A stretch of DNA of 64,000 nucleotides from Hordeum vulgare subsp. vulgare (GCF_904849725.1 NC_058521.1:95342244-95406243); one strand, 5' to 3'; shown: positions 13,207-25,663, counted from the first letter of the stretch. The notes: generated by a model from the sequence alone, not told the origin. Program-made: numbers and translations.

Positions 13207-13943
13207 CCTTTATGGAATAAGTTCATTTTTACCATTAGGAACAACAATTATACCACATTTCTTAGGAACACAATGAACATGACTTACCCATCTACTATGA
13301 GCAATAGGATAAATTATACCTACTTCTAGAAGTTTTAGTATTCTTACCACCTCTTTCATCTTAGGGTTGAGACGGGTTGATGAACAACAAATGGTTTAGC
13401 ATCATGTTCCATATTAATCTTTTACTCACAGAGAGTGTGGCTTATGCCCTTAAGATCATCAAGAGTATATCCAATAGAAGCCCTGTGCTTCTTTAAAGTT
13501 TTGAGTAATATCTTTTCTTCATGTTGTGAAAGGTTAGCACTAATAATAATAGGATATATCTTTTTTATCATTAAGATAAGCATATTTCAAAGTATCAGGT
13601 AAAGCCTTAAGCTCAAATATGGGATCTCCCTTGGGTGGAGGACGATCACCAAAATTTTCAAGTGGTAAGTTGTGCTTAAGGATAGGTTGTTGATCAAGGA
13701 GTATCCTATCCATTTCATTCCTTTCATTCAAATGCATATCATTCTCATGGTCTAGGAAATATTGTTGTAGTTGATCGGTAGGAGGTACTTCAATAGACGC
13801 AAGACCTATTACTTAATCCTTACTAGGCAATTCTTTTTCATATGGCTGTTTTCTAAAGTTGGAGAAATTAAAATCATGAGAAATATCACCAAAGCTCATT
13901 ATGACCTTGTCAGTAGCACAATTAATTTCAGAATTAGCCGTAT

Positions 13944-14396
13944 TCAAGAAAGGTCTACCAAATATAATGGGATAACAGTTATCTTGTTCCGAACCAAGTA
14001 CTGGAAATCAATGCAGCACTTGATTTTTCCGCACAAGACTTCAACATATCTAACAACCCCAAGTGGTGAAATAGTATCACGGTTTGCAAGCTTAACAGTG
14101 AGATCAATATCTTCAATTTCAGAGTGTGCTATATCATGCACAATTTCCTGATATAATGTAAAAGGTATAGCACTAATACTAGCACCAATGTCACACATGC
14201 CATGATAGCAATGATCTCCAATTTTAACTAAGATAACATGTCTACCTACCACTGGTTTATCTTTATCTAGTTCATCTTGTCTGTTTCTAACATGTTTTTC
14301 AATTCTAGCAGCTTCACCACAGAGAAAAATAACCTGCCCATCAATATTATCAACTACGAGATCTTTAACCATGCATATCAACATTAGGCACAACAT
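13944..14396 (-). pseudogene. Gypsy aspartic protease region (Athila-type)
   Basis: This 150-codon minus frame has the retropepsin pattern VKIGDHCYHGMCDIGASISA, where D-I-G-A-S stands for the canonical D-L/T-G-A-S active site, then IPFTLYQEI. Retropepsin cleaves the polyprotein in the particle. It sits between gag (right) and RT (left) as expected. Confidence 0.8.
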
Positions 14397-14599
14397 TTAT
14401 TTGTTCAGAAGGTGTAGGTGTTCTAACATAACTCTTATTAACCACTCTTGTAGCGTTAGCTTGTTCTCTAGTCCTAATAGGAAAAGTAGATTTCTGAATG
14501 TAAGTAGTAGGAACAATTGGATCAACATGGTTAACAATTATTTCTTCATTCTTAATTCTAACAGATTACTCGGGTAATTTTTCAATGGGAGGATGATAT

Positions 14600-15470
14600 T
14601 AAAACCACTTTTCCTTTGGAAGATCAACATAGGTAGCAAAGGATTCTTAAAAAGTAGCTACTATCTCAGAGTCAAGGCCATATTTATTGCTAAATTCGTG
14701 AAAAGGGAGAAGTTTCCATGAAAGAATGAACGCAATAAAAATCATGCTTTATACTTGACTCTTTACTTTCATCAACTTCCCAATCTTCAGAATTGTGTTT
14801 AATCCTTTCCAAAAGATCCCATCTGAATTCAATAGTCTTTTTCATATAAGAACCAACAGTGCAAGAATCAAGTAATGTTCGATCATCATGAGAAAGCCGA
14901 GCCTATTTTTTTATAATCAATTCTCTTTGAAGGTCATGGTTGGGGAAGGTGTGCATCACGAGGCCAGAAATTATAAAAAAAATTCCGATCATGATGGATT
15001 AGATGCATAGGATAAAACTTCTCATGAAATTCTAGATTCAAGCAATTCGAGTCCTATGATCCAATATCATCCAATAGCCTGTACCACATTAATGCTCTTC
15101 CCTCCAAAGATAAAGGGGAACATTTCTTCTTCTCTATGTCTCCGGATAGACATGAAAGCTTAAATAACAGTTTTTAGATAACAAATATCAAATGGTAATC
15201 AAGATGATTCGTACCATCATATGGGTTAGATAACCATTTTTAAAGCATACCCGAAGGAATCTCATAATAAATGTTTTCAGTAGGTTCACTAGGTTGAGGA
15301 AAAATTTTCTCATCATTAGTTCGGGGCAAAGATGCCCCAAAATAACCACTCAAAGGGTGGCCGTTTATAGTGACAAGCATTAGTAAATTTAGCACGTGTA
15401 GAAAATGTTTCCTTACCAATTCCCACATACGAGACGTGCTTGACACCCAGGTAACGGCGCGAGAAAAGAG
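14600..15470 (-). pseudogene. Gypsy gag (Athila-type), broken
   Basis: Fragments in at least two frames carry the gag signature. PSEPTENIYYEIP is near 15300-15250, WLSNPYDGTNHLDYH near 15235-15190, and the conserved HEKFYPMHLIHHDRN with NFWPRDAH near 15030-14950. Stops interrupt every frame. The primer-binding site lies immediately upstream on the right. Confidence 0.75.
15447..15462 (-). other. Primer-binding site remnant of the Athila-type element
   Basis: The minus strand reads GCGCCGTTACCTGGG here, a degenerate form of the Athila-class site TGGCGCCGTTGCCGGGG. It lies about a dozen bases inside the LTR end at 15474. Confidence 0.65.
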
Positions 15471-15473
15471 TCT

Positions 15474-17285
15474 TGATGACCCACAATTATGGGGGATCAA
15501 TCGTAGTCCTTTCAATAAGTAAGAGTGTCAAACCCAACGAGGATCAGAAGGAAATGATAAGCAGTTTTAGCAAGGTATTTTCTGCAAGTGCTATAAGTAA
15601 TAGTGATAGATTGTTTTGTAGCAAGATAATTCATAGCAAGTGAAAAGTAAGAATAGTAGAAAAGGTGCAGCAAGGTAGTCCAATACTTTCTATAGAAAAG
15701 TACATCCTGAAAGTACTCTTATATAAAGCAAGCGCTCTTGAGGACACATGGGAATTTCTGTCTAGTCATGTTCATCATATTGAGCTGATTCACGTCCGGT
15801 ACTTCGATATGTGGGTGAACCGGTGCTAAGGTGCTTTTCTTACTTGAACTAACAACCTAATTATGATTACCCCCTCTCACAAGCATCTACAACTATGAAA
15901 GAAGAATTAAGATAAATCTAACCATAGCATGAAACATGTGGATCCAAATCAACCCCTTATGAAACAACACATAAACTGGGGTTTAAGCTTCTGTCACTCT
16001 CGCAACCCATCATCTAGTTGTTACTCCACAATGACTTCCCTTAGACCCATAACATGGTGAAGTGTCATGTAGTCGACGTTCACATGACACCACTAAGAGA
16101 AGTAATAACATCCATATCATCAATATATCAAATGAACACCAACTTTAAATGATTACTTATAACAAGACTTCCCCATGTCCCCAGGAACAATAATTACTAC
16201 TCACACATCATCAACATGTTCAAGATTAGAGGTGTAATAATAATAATTAAGGATCTGAACATAATGTCTTCCAACAATCCTAAACTAGTAACCCATAGGT
16301 ACCAATATGAGGTTTTGGGACAGAGATTTAATACAAGAGATGAACTAGGGTTGGAGATGCGATGGTGCTCTGGGATATGTTGATGAAGATTTGTCCTCAC
16401 ATGAAGGAGGAAGCGTTGATGATGATGATGGCTTCGATTTCCCCCTTCCAGAGGGAAGTTTCCCCAGCGGAACCTCTGTGCCAGAGAGCAAAAGGGCCTC
16501 TGCTCACGTTTCCGCCTCTTGACGGTGACGCTTCCCGAAGATGATGCATGATTTTTTTTCTAGGGTAAAACTCACTTTCGGTGTCAAAACCAGCAGATCT
16601 CGAATAAGGGGTCCCGAGCTATGGACCTTGGATCGATAGGTTATAGGGGATCAAGGAGACAGTGTTTACCTAGGTTCGGGCCCGCTTGAGGAGGTAAAAC
16701 CCTACGTCCTGCTTAATTATGTTGATGTGGGTGAGAATTACATATTTGATATACCTCGAGATCGTATGAGCTATAACCCTAGATGATTCAACCTGCCTAT
16801 ACGGATGAAACCCTCTGGTTTATATAGACAACACGTGTTCCTAGGGTTACATACAACCGACCTCCAGTCGGAGACAGATGCACCGTTCTAGCCTACATAA
16901 CTTGGATGACACGCTAGTCTTCGGAGCTTTCCTTCGTGAACATGAGGTCGTCAAAAAATCCAGTCCCCAACAACAAGGCCCATTAGGTCCGCCCGTAAGA
17001 GGTGGGCCGACCGTCCGAGGACCCATTAGTCCCGGACTCCCTCACTCACCATATAGAAGAAGATGGTTGCCAAAGCCACAAGCTATCAGGGCGTGCCTTG
17101 GGGGCCTGTTGGATTGTGGCTAGCATGTGCCCCTCTTTGTATATTTTTGGCCCAGAAATTATCAAATATTCGAGAAAAATTCTCTATAAAGTTTTAGGTT
17201 ATTTGGAGCAAGCTGATATTTTTTGCCTTTTTCTAAGTTTCCCGGTAGAGAATTCAGAGAGAAAGAGCATAAGAATTGTATGATA
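15474..17285 (-). repeat. 5' LTR remnant of the Athila-type element
   Basis: The LTR end is TGATGACCC on the plus strand (GGGTCATCA on the minus strand), followed by the family's repeat region with its stretches near 15530-16560. A 469-bp solo LTR (16576-17044) is inserted. Beyond it, 17050-17285 continues the same LTR. The outer end (expected TGATACG... on the minus strand) is missing, so the right boundary is approximate. Confidence 0.65.
16576..17044 (-). mobile_element. Short solo LTR (469 bp) with perfect target-site duplication
   Basis: On the minus strand it starts TGAGGGAGTCC and ends GGTTTTGACACCGAAA, with the terminal CA mutated to AA. CTCAC flanks both sides (16571-16575 and 17045-17049). 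Inside are a TATATA-type promoter segment (GGTTTATATAGACA near 16820) and the family motif TTCGGGCCC. It is a familiar Triticeae Gypsy LTR type left by LTR-LTR recombination. I cannot name the family with certainty. Confidence 0.85.
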
Positions 17286-18825
17286 AAAAGGGATAATGGT
17301 CAATATTAACACAAATATCAATAGTAATTAATGATGCAAAATGAGCATATCATAGTGCCACACTATTTTCCATGCTAGTAGCTTCTGTTCTGGATAATTT
17401 TGCTAGTATGCCTTGTAGGAACACTAGTGCACATCACAATTTTGAACCATATATTCACACCTTGATTATATACTTTGAAAAAATAGCATGGTATTTACGT
17501 GGGTTGGAATTTACTTTGCTTTTGTGAATATTTCTGTTGCATGTTACTTTGAATTGTATGAACATTTGTTTATGTGTATTTATTTTTTAATTTTGCGCTA
17601 GATTGTGCGGAGTGGGAAGACGAGTACTATCATGCTCTAGAACTTCATGAGGTAGATTGTGCGGAGTAGAATTGCATGGTAGGAAATTTTGTCGGATGGC
17701 TATGCCTTGTACCTAGTAGTTCACATGAGGTATGTCTGAACCGTACATACTTTGTCGCCATTGTGTTAGATTGTAATTCCTCACCAAATTAGACATGGAT
17801 TGGGGATTGTTTTCACACTGAGATATGAGTGGAAAAGTAGTAATTAGGACCAATACTTCTAATGAACTACCTGGGCAGAAATTGGTTTGAATGGTGGCGA
17901 AGTACAGTGGGAGAATTCATGGGGAATCCATGGGAGTGCACACTAGTGTTCCGTTCGCCCAGGCTCAAAGGGATCAAATGTCTTTTCATGTCTATAAGCT
18001 TCCGCATGCTTCCAGAAGCCGATATGGGCTCTGGCTTAGTTGAGTAGATGGTATGACCTCTTCCAAGATAGGCTAGAAGATGTAGATGATGTAGGTGTAC
18101 TGACCTATGAGTGGGTTAGGGGAAATACTTTCGAAAAACTATGTCTAAATCTTCCGATCAAGGATGTGGTGGAGTCTTGTGGGGAAAAGTGTGCAACCTC
18201 TCTATAGTGTCAATTAATCAATTAGCCATGTCCCCGGTTACGGATAACTTGAGCTTATAATAGTGGAAATGCCGGGAGATCTCATCACCCTTAATTTAAT
18301 CATATGGTTATTCACACAACTTTGGGAATGGGTTGAGTTGGGGTTTCGATCTCAGTATTACGATATTTGTAGAAGTAGAATAATTATTTTTGTGAAGGAA
18401 AGACTAGATTTATGCAAAACTAAACTTAGAGCTTTCCACTAGCCAAATTGCCTGTACAAGTAGGCTCATTACTCTCTTATGATGTGACTTGCCAGTAAAT
18501 TCCATGTACATACCTACACGGTTGTAACCTATCATGTTGCAGATTTATCCAACGAGGATTAAGGTGCGAAAGGTTGTTGTTCTATACTCACCTTTTGCTC
18601 GAGGAGTTGATGGACTCGTTACACTTCTTTTCTTCCACGGTATTTTGTTTTACTCGGGCTTAGGCCACACTATTGTAATAAATATTTCATTAATAGACTA
18701 TCGATGTAACGAAGATGTGTGTTACTTCTGTTATTTCAACGAGTATTGAGTGTGCTAGCAAGTCGATCCAGGGACTAGCATAGTAAGCATAGAGACTCCT
18801 ATCCTTACTAGGTCGGGTCGCTACA
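17286..18825 (+). repeat. 5' LTR of the chromovirus, truncated at its outer end
   Basis: The segment 17917-18825 is collinear with 28609-29340 plus 33104-33269 of the 3' LTR and ends in the same GTCGCTACA. The start expected from the 3' LTR (TGTAACGTCC) is absent, so the outer part was lost at the junction with the Athila-type LTR. Bases 17286-17916 have no counterpart in the 3' LTR copy; they may be LTR sequence deleted there. Confidence 0.7.
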
Positions 18826-18828
18826 AGA

Positions 18829-18840
18829 TGGTATCGGAGC
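18829..18840 (+). other. Primer-binding site of the chromovirus
   Basis: TGGTATCGGAGC starts three bases after the LTR end. It differs by one base from TGGTATCAGAGC, the complement of the plant initiator tRNA-Met 3' end used by many LTR elements. Confidence 0.85.
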
Positions 18841-19024
18841 ACACATTGACTGTAGGACGCGACCCTAGAAAATGGAAAGCCATAGGACAAAAACCCTATT
18901 TCTCAACTTTATTATACTTCCTACTTTGGTCTCGTACTTTTTCCTGATTAATTACTAATTTCTCCGCTCTTTCCAAATGTAAATTTCAACCACTATCTTT
19001 GAGTTTGCTCCGCCTGACACGCCC

Positions 19025-20290
19025 ATGCCCTTTGGAAGACAACCGGTGAATATCGTGGGGCACCTGCACATTGCACCTCCCACCTTAACTAGGACCTTCA
19101 CGGCCACTCTTCCTGAGGAGATGCACTCGACAATTGACGTCCATATTCCAGGGAGAACATTTCAAAACACCACCGATCCAATCAACTTCGACCTAGAGAA
19201 AGGGTCGTGGGACATTGGAAAGCTTCTCGCTGCCCTCCTTGCAATTGGGCGCATTCGGGAGGAATACTGCAAGGACCTCAGGAGGAGAAACTACATCATG
19301 TACACGCACCGTGATTCAGATGGAGAAGTGGTGCGCACCAAAGACGACGACACCATTGCATCACATATCTAGTACCTGGAGGAAGACATGGATCACAACG
19401 TCATCACTACCCACAACCTGATGACCCGCAAGGCTGAGCTGGAAGAAGAACTCCAGGACGCTCGCATAGAACACGAGGAGGAGATGGATGCGCTGCAGGA
19501 TAAGTTGGACGACCTGAAGCTTCAGCTAGAGTAAGCCAAGGAAAATCTCAACAACAGGGAGAATCTCGAGGAGGACCACTCTTATGGGGATTACGTTTTG
19601 TGTGAACTTTCTTGATTGATAATTGAATTGGAGTGATTTGGATTTTTAGTGCTATCTTTTGCATATGGGGATTATGTTTCTCCCTTAGGCCTAATTCTCT
19701 CTATACCTCACCTATGTTGACCAAACAGATTCCACCAAGGCATGAACCAGAAGACGTGCCACCCGCCTTGGCACAATTTCTTCAGACCCAGACCCAGATG
19801 ATGTATATGTTGACGCAGAACATGAACCAGAACAACAACAAGCCACCTCCACCTCCACCTCCACCACCAGTTGATAGCCTTACCCATTTTCTGAGGCCGA
19901 ATCTGCCAATCTTCACGAGAAGCCCAGAGCCGATCGTCATAGATGAATGGCTTCGCAGCATAGGTAGGAAGCTGGCCACATCTGGATGCACTTATCAGGA
20001 GAAGGTGAGGTTTGCCTCTCACCAACTAGACGGACCATCCACTTCATGGTGGGAGAACTACACCGTCATGTACCCCATGGAGAATGTGACTTGGGCTTAG
20101 CTCAAGCAGGCATTCCGCACCGCTCATGTTTCAGATGGAGCTATGGCTCTCAAGAAGAGGGTGTTACGTAACTTGCCCAAGGAAGTTGCTTAATGCCAGA
20201 TTATATTGAGGACTTTAACAAGTTTTCTCGTTATGCACCAGGCGACGTGCCCACTGATGCAGCCAAGAAGGAGAAGTTCCTGGAGGGAAT
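19025..20290 (+). pseudogene. Chromovirus gag, 5' part
   Basis: A 115-codon frame (19025-19372) precedes an acidic coiled-coil-like stretch. A second frame (19633-20100) carries a poly-proline run and the Gypsy gag core: EWLRSIGRKLATSGCTYQEKV, then FASHQLDGPSTSWWENY. Both TAG (20098) and frame changes break it. The sequence stops at KEKFLEG, where the Angela-type solo LTR entered (20291), and resumes at 22112. Gag would form the virus-like particle. Confidence 0.8.
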
Positions 20291-22106
20291 TGTTGGAAAT
20301 ATGCCCTAGAGGCAATAATAAGTTGGTTATTATTATATTTCCTTGTTCATGATAATCGTTTATTATCCATGCTAGAACTGTATTGATTGGAAACACAAAT
20401 ACATCTGTGGATACATAGACAACACACTGTCCCTAGTGAGCCTCTGGTTGACTAGCTCGTTGATCGAAGATGGTCAAGGTTTCCTGACCATAGACAAGTG
20501 TTGTTACTTGATAACGGGATCACATCATTGGGAGAATGATGTGATGGACAAGACCCAAAACTACGAACGTAGCATATGATCGTGTCAGTTTATTGCTACT
20601 GTTTTCTGCATGTTAATGTATATGTTCCTATGACCATGAGATCATGCAACTCCCGGACACCGGAGGAATACCTTGTGGGTTATCAAACGTCGCAACGTAA
20701 CTGGGTGACTGTAAAGGTGTTCTACTGGTATCTCCAAAGGTGTCTGTTGGGTTGGCATGGATCAAGACTAGGATTTGTCAGTCCGTGTGACGGAGAGGTA
20801 TCTCGGGGCCCACTCGGTAATACAACATCACAACAAGCCATGCAAGCAATGTGACTTAGGAGTTAGTTACGAGATCTTGTATTACGGAGGGAGTAAAGAG
20901 ACTTGCCGGTAACGAGATTGAACTAGGTATGGAGATACCGACGATCGAATCTCGAGCAAGTAACATACCAAAGGACAAAGGGAACATCATACGTGATTAA
21001 CTGAATCCTTGACATAGAGATTCAACTGATAGATATCTTCGTAGAATATGTGGGAGACAATATGGACATCCAGGTCCCGCTATTGGTTATTGACCATAGA
21101 GTGTCTCAAGTCAGGTGTGCATAGTTCTCGAACCCGCAGGGTCTGCACACTTAACGTTTGATGATGTTTCGATATAGTTGAGTTATATGTGTTGGTGACC
21201 GAAGTTTTGGTTGGAGTCCCGGATGAGACCCCGGACGTCACGAGGAGTTCCGGAATGGTCCGGAAACGAAGATTTATATATAGGAAGTTGGTATTTGGAT
21301 CCCGGAAGGTTTTCGAGCATTGCCGGTAGTGTACCGGGAGTGACGAATGGGTTCCGGGGGCCCACTGGGTGGGTCCACCATGCCTCAAGGGGTCCACATG
21401 GGTTTATTGGGTGCGCAATAAGGCTTGATGGGCTGGCAAGTCATCCAAGGAAAGCCCATGAGGAAAAAGGTGGAAAATTCCAAAAGAGGTGGGCAATTTA
21501 GGAAGGAGTCCTAATCCAAGTGGGATTGGAGGAGGACTCCTCCCTCCTCCACTTCGGCCGACCCAAGGGAGCCTCCCTTGTGGCTCAAGGTTGCCTCCTC
21601 CCTCCTCCTATATATATTAGAGGTTTAGGAATTTTTGAGACACAACTTTTCCACGTGCAACCCTAAACCTCTACTTCATAGTTCTTCCTCTAGATCGGTT
21701 TTCTGCGAAGCTCGGGCGGAGCCCTATAGGAATAGATCACCACCACCACCGGAGCGATGTCACTCTGCCGGGGAACTCATCTACATCCTTGTCTCTCTTG
21801 CTGGATCAAGAGGGCGGAGATCGTCATCGAGTTGTACGTGTGCGGAACACGGAGGTGCCGTCCGTTCGGCACTTGATCGGGACGGATCGTGGGACGGATC
21901 GTGAGACGGTTCGTGGGACGGATCGTGGGACGGTTCATGGGATGGATCGTGAAGATGTACCACTACATCAACCACGTTCATTAACGCTTCCTCTTAGCGA
22001 TCTACAAGGGTATGTGGATCCGATCTCCCTCTCGTAGATGATCATCACCATGATAGGTCTTCGTGTGCGTAGGAATTTTTTGTTTCCCATGCGGCGTTCC
22101 CCAATA
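20291..22106 (+). mobile_element. Solo LTR, Angela/BARE-1/WIS Copia type
   Basis: The 1816-bp segment starts TGTTGGAAATATGCCC and ends GCGTTCCCCAATA (CA changed to TA). GGAAT duplicates flank it exactly (20286-20290 and 22107-22111), so it is a solo LTR and not a fragment. A TATATATA box is at 21609-21616. It lies in opposite orientation to the related Copia element at 3212-11929 and interrupts the chromovirus gag. Confidence 0.96.
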
Positions 22107-22111
22107 GGAAT

Positions 22112-22790
22112 GACGATGAGATGGTAGTTCTGTTGATGGTAGCTACTTTTGAGAACTATCAATAGTTAGTGGACAGGGCTATCACTCTGGAAGGCAAGCA
22201 TGAGGAGATGCAAAACCGCAAGAGGAAATATGGTCATGGCATGTTTCAGTGTGGAGCTCAGCAGAAGCCTAGCTCCGCATCTTTCTAAGGATATTCTGGT
22301 TCAGGACCAAGTAAGTTTGGAGGGCACAACCATCATAACCTTATTGGTAATTCTCGGCATGGAGGTAATGGACATGACCTTAATGGCCATAAGAATGGCA
22401 ACGGGAATGGAGGAAATGGCAGTCAACATCATCCCAACTCTGCTACCCCAGCAAGGAATGATCCGAGTAACATCACCTGCTTAAAGTGCAAGAAGACGGG
22501 GCACTACTCCAACAAGTATCGTAGAATAGGAATGGAAATGGAAGTTCTAGAGGCAAGAAGCCTAATCGTTTCACTGAGGAGCATGTGAACCATTTCAATG
22601 TGGAGGAAGTCTATGAGCATCCCGACATAGTAATTGGTAAGTTCTTAGTTAACTCGTTTACATCACTCATTCTATTTCATACTGGTGCATCGCATTCATT
22701 CATATCAAGGGGACTTATAGATAAACATAAGTTACCGGCCGTAGCTCTTAACTCACCGATCCTAGTGAGTTCCCTTTGAGTAGAGTCTAT
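22112..22790 (+). pseudogene. Chromovirus gag 3' part, zinc knuckle and protease
   Basis: After the solo LTR, gag resumes (LEGKHEEMQNRKRK) and runs through a Gly/Asn/His-rich linker to a zinc knuckle at about 22470-22515. The sequence TCLKCKKTGHYSNKY keeps C-x2-C-x4-H but has Tyr for the last Cys. The protease active-site region reads FHTGASHSFIS at about 22670-22710, with the catalytic Asp replaced by His. Both changes would inactivate the product. Confidence 0.8.
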
Positions 22791-23074
22791 GACTAGTTAG
22801 AGATGTTATCGGTTACCTTTGACCACGGGGGGCATGTTTTTCCCACACATATGATCGTACTGGAGTCACAAGGATTGGATGTAATCCTAGGTATGGATTG
22901 GATGTCCAAGTATCAGGGAAACATTGACTATGCGAGTAGATAGATTTTTCTCACCACCCGAGAGGAGAAGAAGATTAACGATGTGTCTAGGCTTAAGCCT
23001 AAGAGGACTCACGTGAACGCTCTTACAGGAGTCTATGACTAGGTAGAGATGTATTCCCAGAGGAGTTACCCGGT

Positions 23075-23785
23075 ATGCCACCAGATCGGGAGATTGAGTT
23101 GCTTCCACGCACAGAACATATCTCCAAGATGCCATACATGATGTCCACTAATGATCTAGGAGAATTCAAGAAGCAGACTGAAGGGTTGTTGGAGAAATGG
23201 TATATTCGCCTGAGTTCATCACCTTGGGGAGTCCCAGTACTCTTAGTGGAAAAGAAGGATGGAACCTTGAGGATGTGGGTAGATTACCGTTCTTTGAATG
23301 AGGTGACCATAAAAAATAAGTATCCTCTACTGTTGATCAATGATTTGTTTGACCTGCTAGAGGGAGCTAGTGTTTTCTCCAAGATCGACGTTCGATCGGG
23401 TTATCACCAGTTGAAGATCCGTGAGAAGGATATACCCAAGAAAGCTTTTACCACGAGGTATGGGCTTTGTGAGTGCACAATCATGTCTTTTGGTTTGACT
23501 AATGCCCCTGCCTATTTTATGAGCATGATGAATAAGGTATTCATGGATTTCTTGGATAAGTTTGTTGCGGTATTCATTGATGGTATATTGGTGTACTCCA
23601 AGAATGAAGAAGAGACCAAGGAACATGTGCGCTTGGTTTTGGAGAAGCTCAGAGGACATCAGTTGTATGCCAAGTTCAACAATTGTGAGTTTTGGTTGAA
23701 GGAAGTCGGATTCCTCGGATATGTTGTGTCAGGAGAAGGAATAGCCATCGATCCTTCCAAGGTAGAAGCATTCATAGAATGGTAG
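23075..23785 (+). pseudogene. Chromovirus reverse transcriptase
   Basis: The longest retroelement frame of this element (236 codons). Motifs in order: [49 protein letters not shown] (first catalytic Asp kept), [20 protein letters not shown], and FIDGILVYS. The last should read FIDDILVYS, so one of the paired catalytic Asp residues is Gly. It ends at [22 protein letters not shown] followed by TAG. RT would copy the element RNA to cDNA. The protein is inactive by motif even before the stops are counted. Confidence 0.92.
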
Positions 23786-24400
23786 TCACCGACTTCAGTC
23801 AGTGAGATTTGTAGTTTCCTTGGACTTGCCAGATATTATCGAAGGTTCATCAAGAATTTAGCCAAGATTGGAAATCCCATGACAGAATTGTTGAAGGACA
23901 CCAAGTATAATTGGACTAAGGAATATGAAGCCAATTTTCAGGGGTTGAAGAAATGCTTGGTTACAGCCCTAGTGCTAATTCTGCTGAATATACACAAGAA
24001 TTTTGAGGTGTATTGCGATGCTTCACGCGAAGGACTTGGAGGCGTGCTTATGAAGAAGGAAAGGTGGTAGCATATGCTTCACGTCACCTACAACCTCATG
24101 AGCTGAAGTATGTCACACAAGATTTGGAGTTAGCAGTAGTGGTGCATGCTCTCAAGACCTGGAGACATATTCCCACCTGAAATCAATGTGATATATAAAC
24201 AATATCACAAGAGTTTGAAGTATATTTTCATGTAGAAAGAGTTGAACTTCAGGCAAATGAGATGGTTGGACCTCATCAAGGATTATGACATGAGTTTGCA
24301 TTATCATCTAGGAAAAGCCAACATTGTGGAAGATGCTTTGAACCGTAAGAGTTATGTTAACACTCTTATCGCAGGAGGATTACCTCAGGAGTTGTGTGAT
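23786..24400 (+). pseudogene. Chromovirus RNase H domain
   Basis: Continues from RT with FLGLARYYRRFIKN and PMTELLKDTKYNWTKE. It carries the catalytic-type segment [17 protein letters not shown] near 24009-24059, a frameshift, then [20 protein letters not shown] second frame near 24242 has RQMRWLDLIKDYDMSLHYHLGK and ANIVEDALNRK (the usual ADALSRK motif altered). Confidence 0.85.
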
Positions 24401-24559
24401 GATCCAAGAGATCTCCAGTTGGACATAGTTCCAAGAGGATATGTTGCCACACTCAAGATTGAGTCCACATTGTTGGGAAGGATCAAAGAATACCAGAAGT
24501 TGGACCAAGGAATAGTTGAGATAAAGGAGACGATCAACAAAGGGAAGATAGAATGACTC

Positions 24560-25640
24560 CATGAGGATGAGGATGGAACTGTATGATTTGAGCAACGTAT
24601 TTGAGTACCCAATGACCCAGAGATCAGGAAACTGATTCTCCAGGAGGCTCATGATTCGCCTGATTTGATACACCTTCGAAATACCAAGTTGTATTTGGAC
24701 TTGAAGGAAAGTTTTTGGAGGACCTGTATGAAGAGGGAAATTGCATACTATGTAACAGTATGTGATGTATGTCACATGGGAAAGGCAGAACATCAGAAAC
24801 CAACAAGTTCACTTCAGCCATTGCTGATACCTGATTGGACATGGGATAAACTTGGCATGGACTTTATCACAAAATTACCCAAGACCCGTATAGGTTATGA
24901 TTCTGTCTGGGTAATAGTTGATCGCTGGGCCAAGGTTGCTCACTTCATTCAAGCGCAGACTACCTATATAAGTGCTAAGCTGGCGAAGATATATATGACC
25001 AGGATAATATGTATGCATAGAGTTCCAAGGACCATTGTATCAGATAGAGGAACACAGTTTACCTCAAAGTTTTGGCTTCAGCTACACGAAACTTTGGGAA
25101 CTAGGCTAGAGTTCAGTACAACTTTCCATCCGTAGATAGATGGGTAGACGAAGAGAGTGAATCGGATTCTGGAGGAAATGTTGAGAGCTTGTGCACTAGA
25201 GTATGGGTCTAGTTGCGATCATAACTTACCTTATGCAAAGTTCTCATACAACAACAACTATCAAGACAATTTGTAGATGGCCCCTTTCGGGGCATTGTAT
25301 GGGAGGAAGTGCAGAACACCGTTGATGTGGGATGGACTTGGAGATTGCAAATTGTTTGGTTCGGAATTGATTAGGGATTCTGAGGAGAAGGTGAAGTTGA
25401 TCTGTGATAGACTCAAGATATCTCAGTCTAGACAGAAGATTTATGCCGATGCTAAACGCAAGGAAGTGATTTATGAAGTCAGAGATCGATCATATCTTCG
25501 AGTGTCTCCACTTATAGGTATTAAGAGGTTTGGAGTGAAAGGAAAGTTGGCACCACAATTCATGGGTCCATACAGAGTTGGGGAACACAAAGGAGAAGTT
25601 GCATAAAAGTTGGAACTACCAAAGGGTTTGTGAGGAGTTC
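24560..25640 (+). pseudogene. Chromovirus integrase
   Basis: The HHCC zinc finger lies at about 24650-24800 (histidine pair before the Cys pair in CDVCHMG). The DDE core follows: GMDFITKLPKT holds the first Asp, TIVSDRGTQFTSKFW the second, and the NRILEEM region the Glu. A TAG after TTFHP (25135) and another a few codons on break the frame. The GPY/F-like segment (APQFMGPYRVGE) is at about 25550-25585. Confidence 0.88.
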
Positions 25641-25663
25641 ATGACGCGTTTCACGTTTCCGAG

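Larger units (their letters stand above)
1..17285 (-). mobile_element. Athila-type LTR-Gypsy element, interrupted and decayed
   Basis: Read on the minus strand, the order is 5' LTR remnant (right), primer-binding site, gag, protease, RT, RNase H, integrase, then a long post-pol region running off the left window edge. The integrase C-terminus and the MxYGKACxLP-type motif match the Athila/OTA class of Ty3/Gypsy elements, which in Triticeae includes the Sabrina, WHAM and Fatima groups. I cannot fix the family name by eye. All coding parts carry stops or frameshifts, so the element is dead. It was entered later by a Copia element (3212-11929) and by a short solo LTR (16576-17044). Its 3' LTR is not in the window and its 5' LTR has lost its outer end, so no target-site duplication can be scored. 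Confidence 0.8.
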
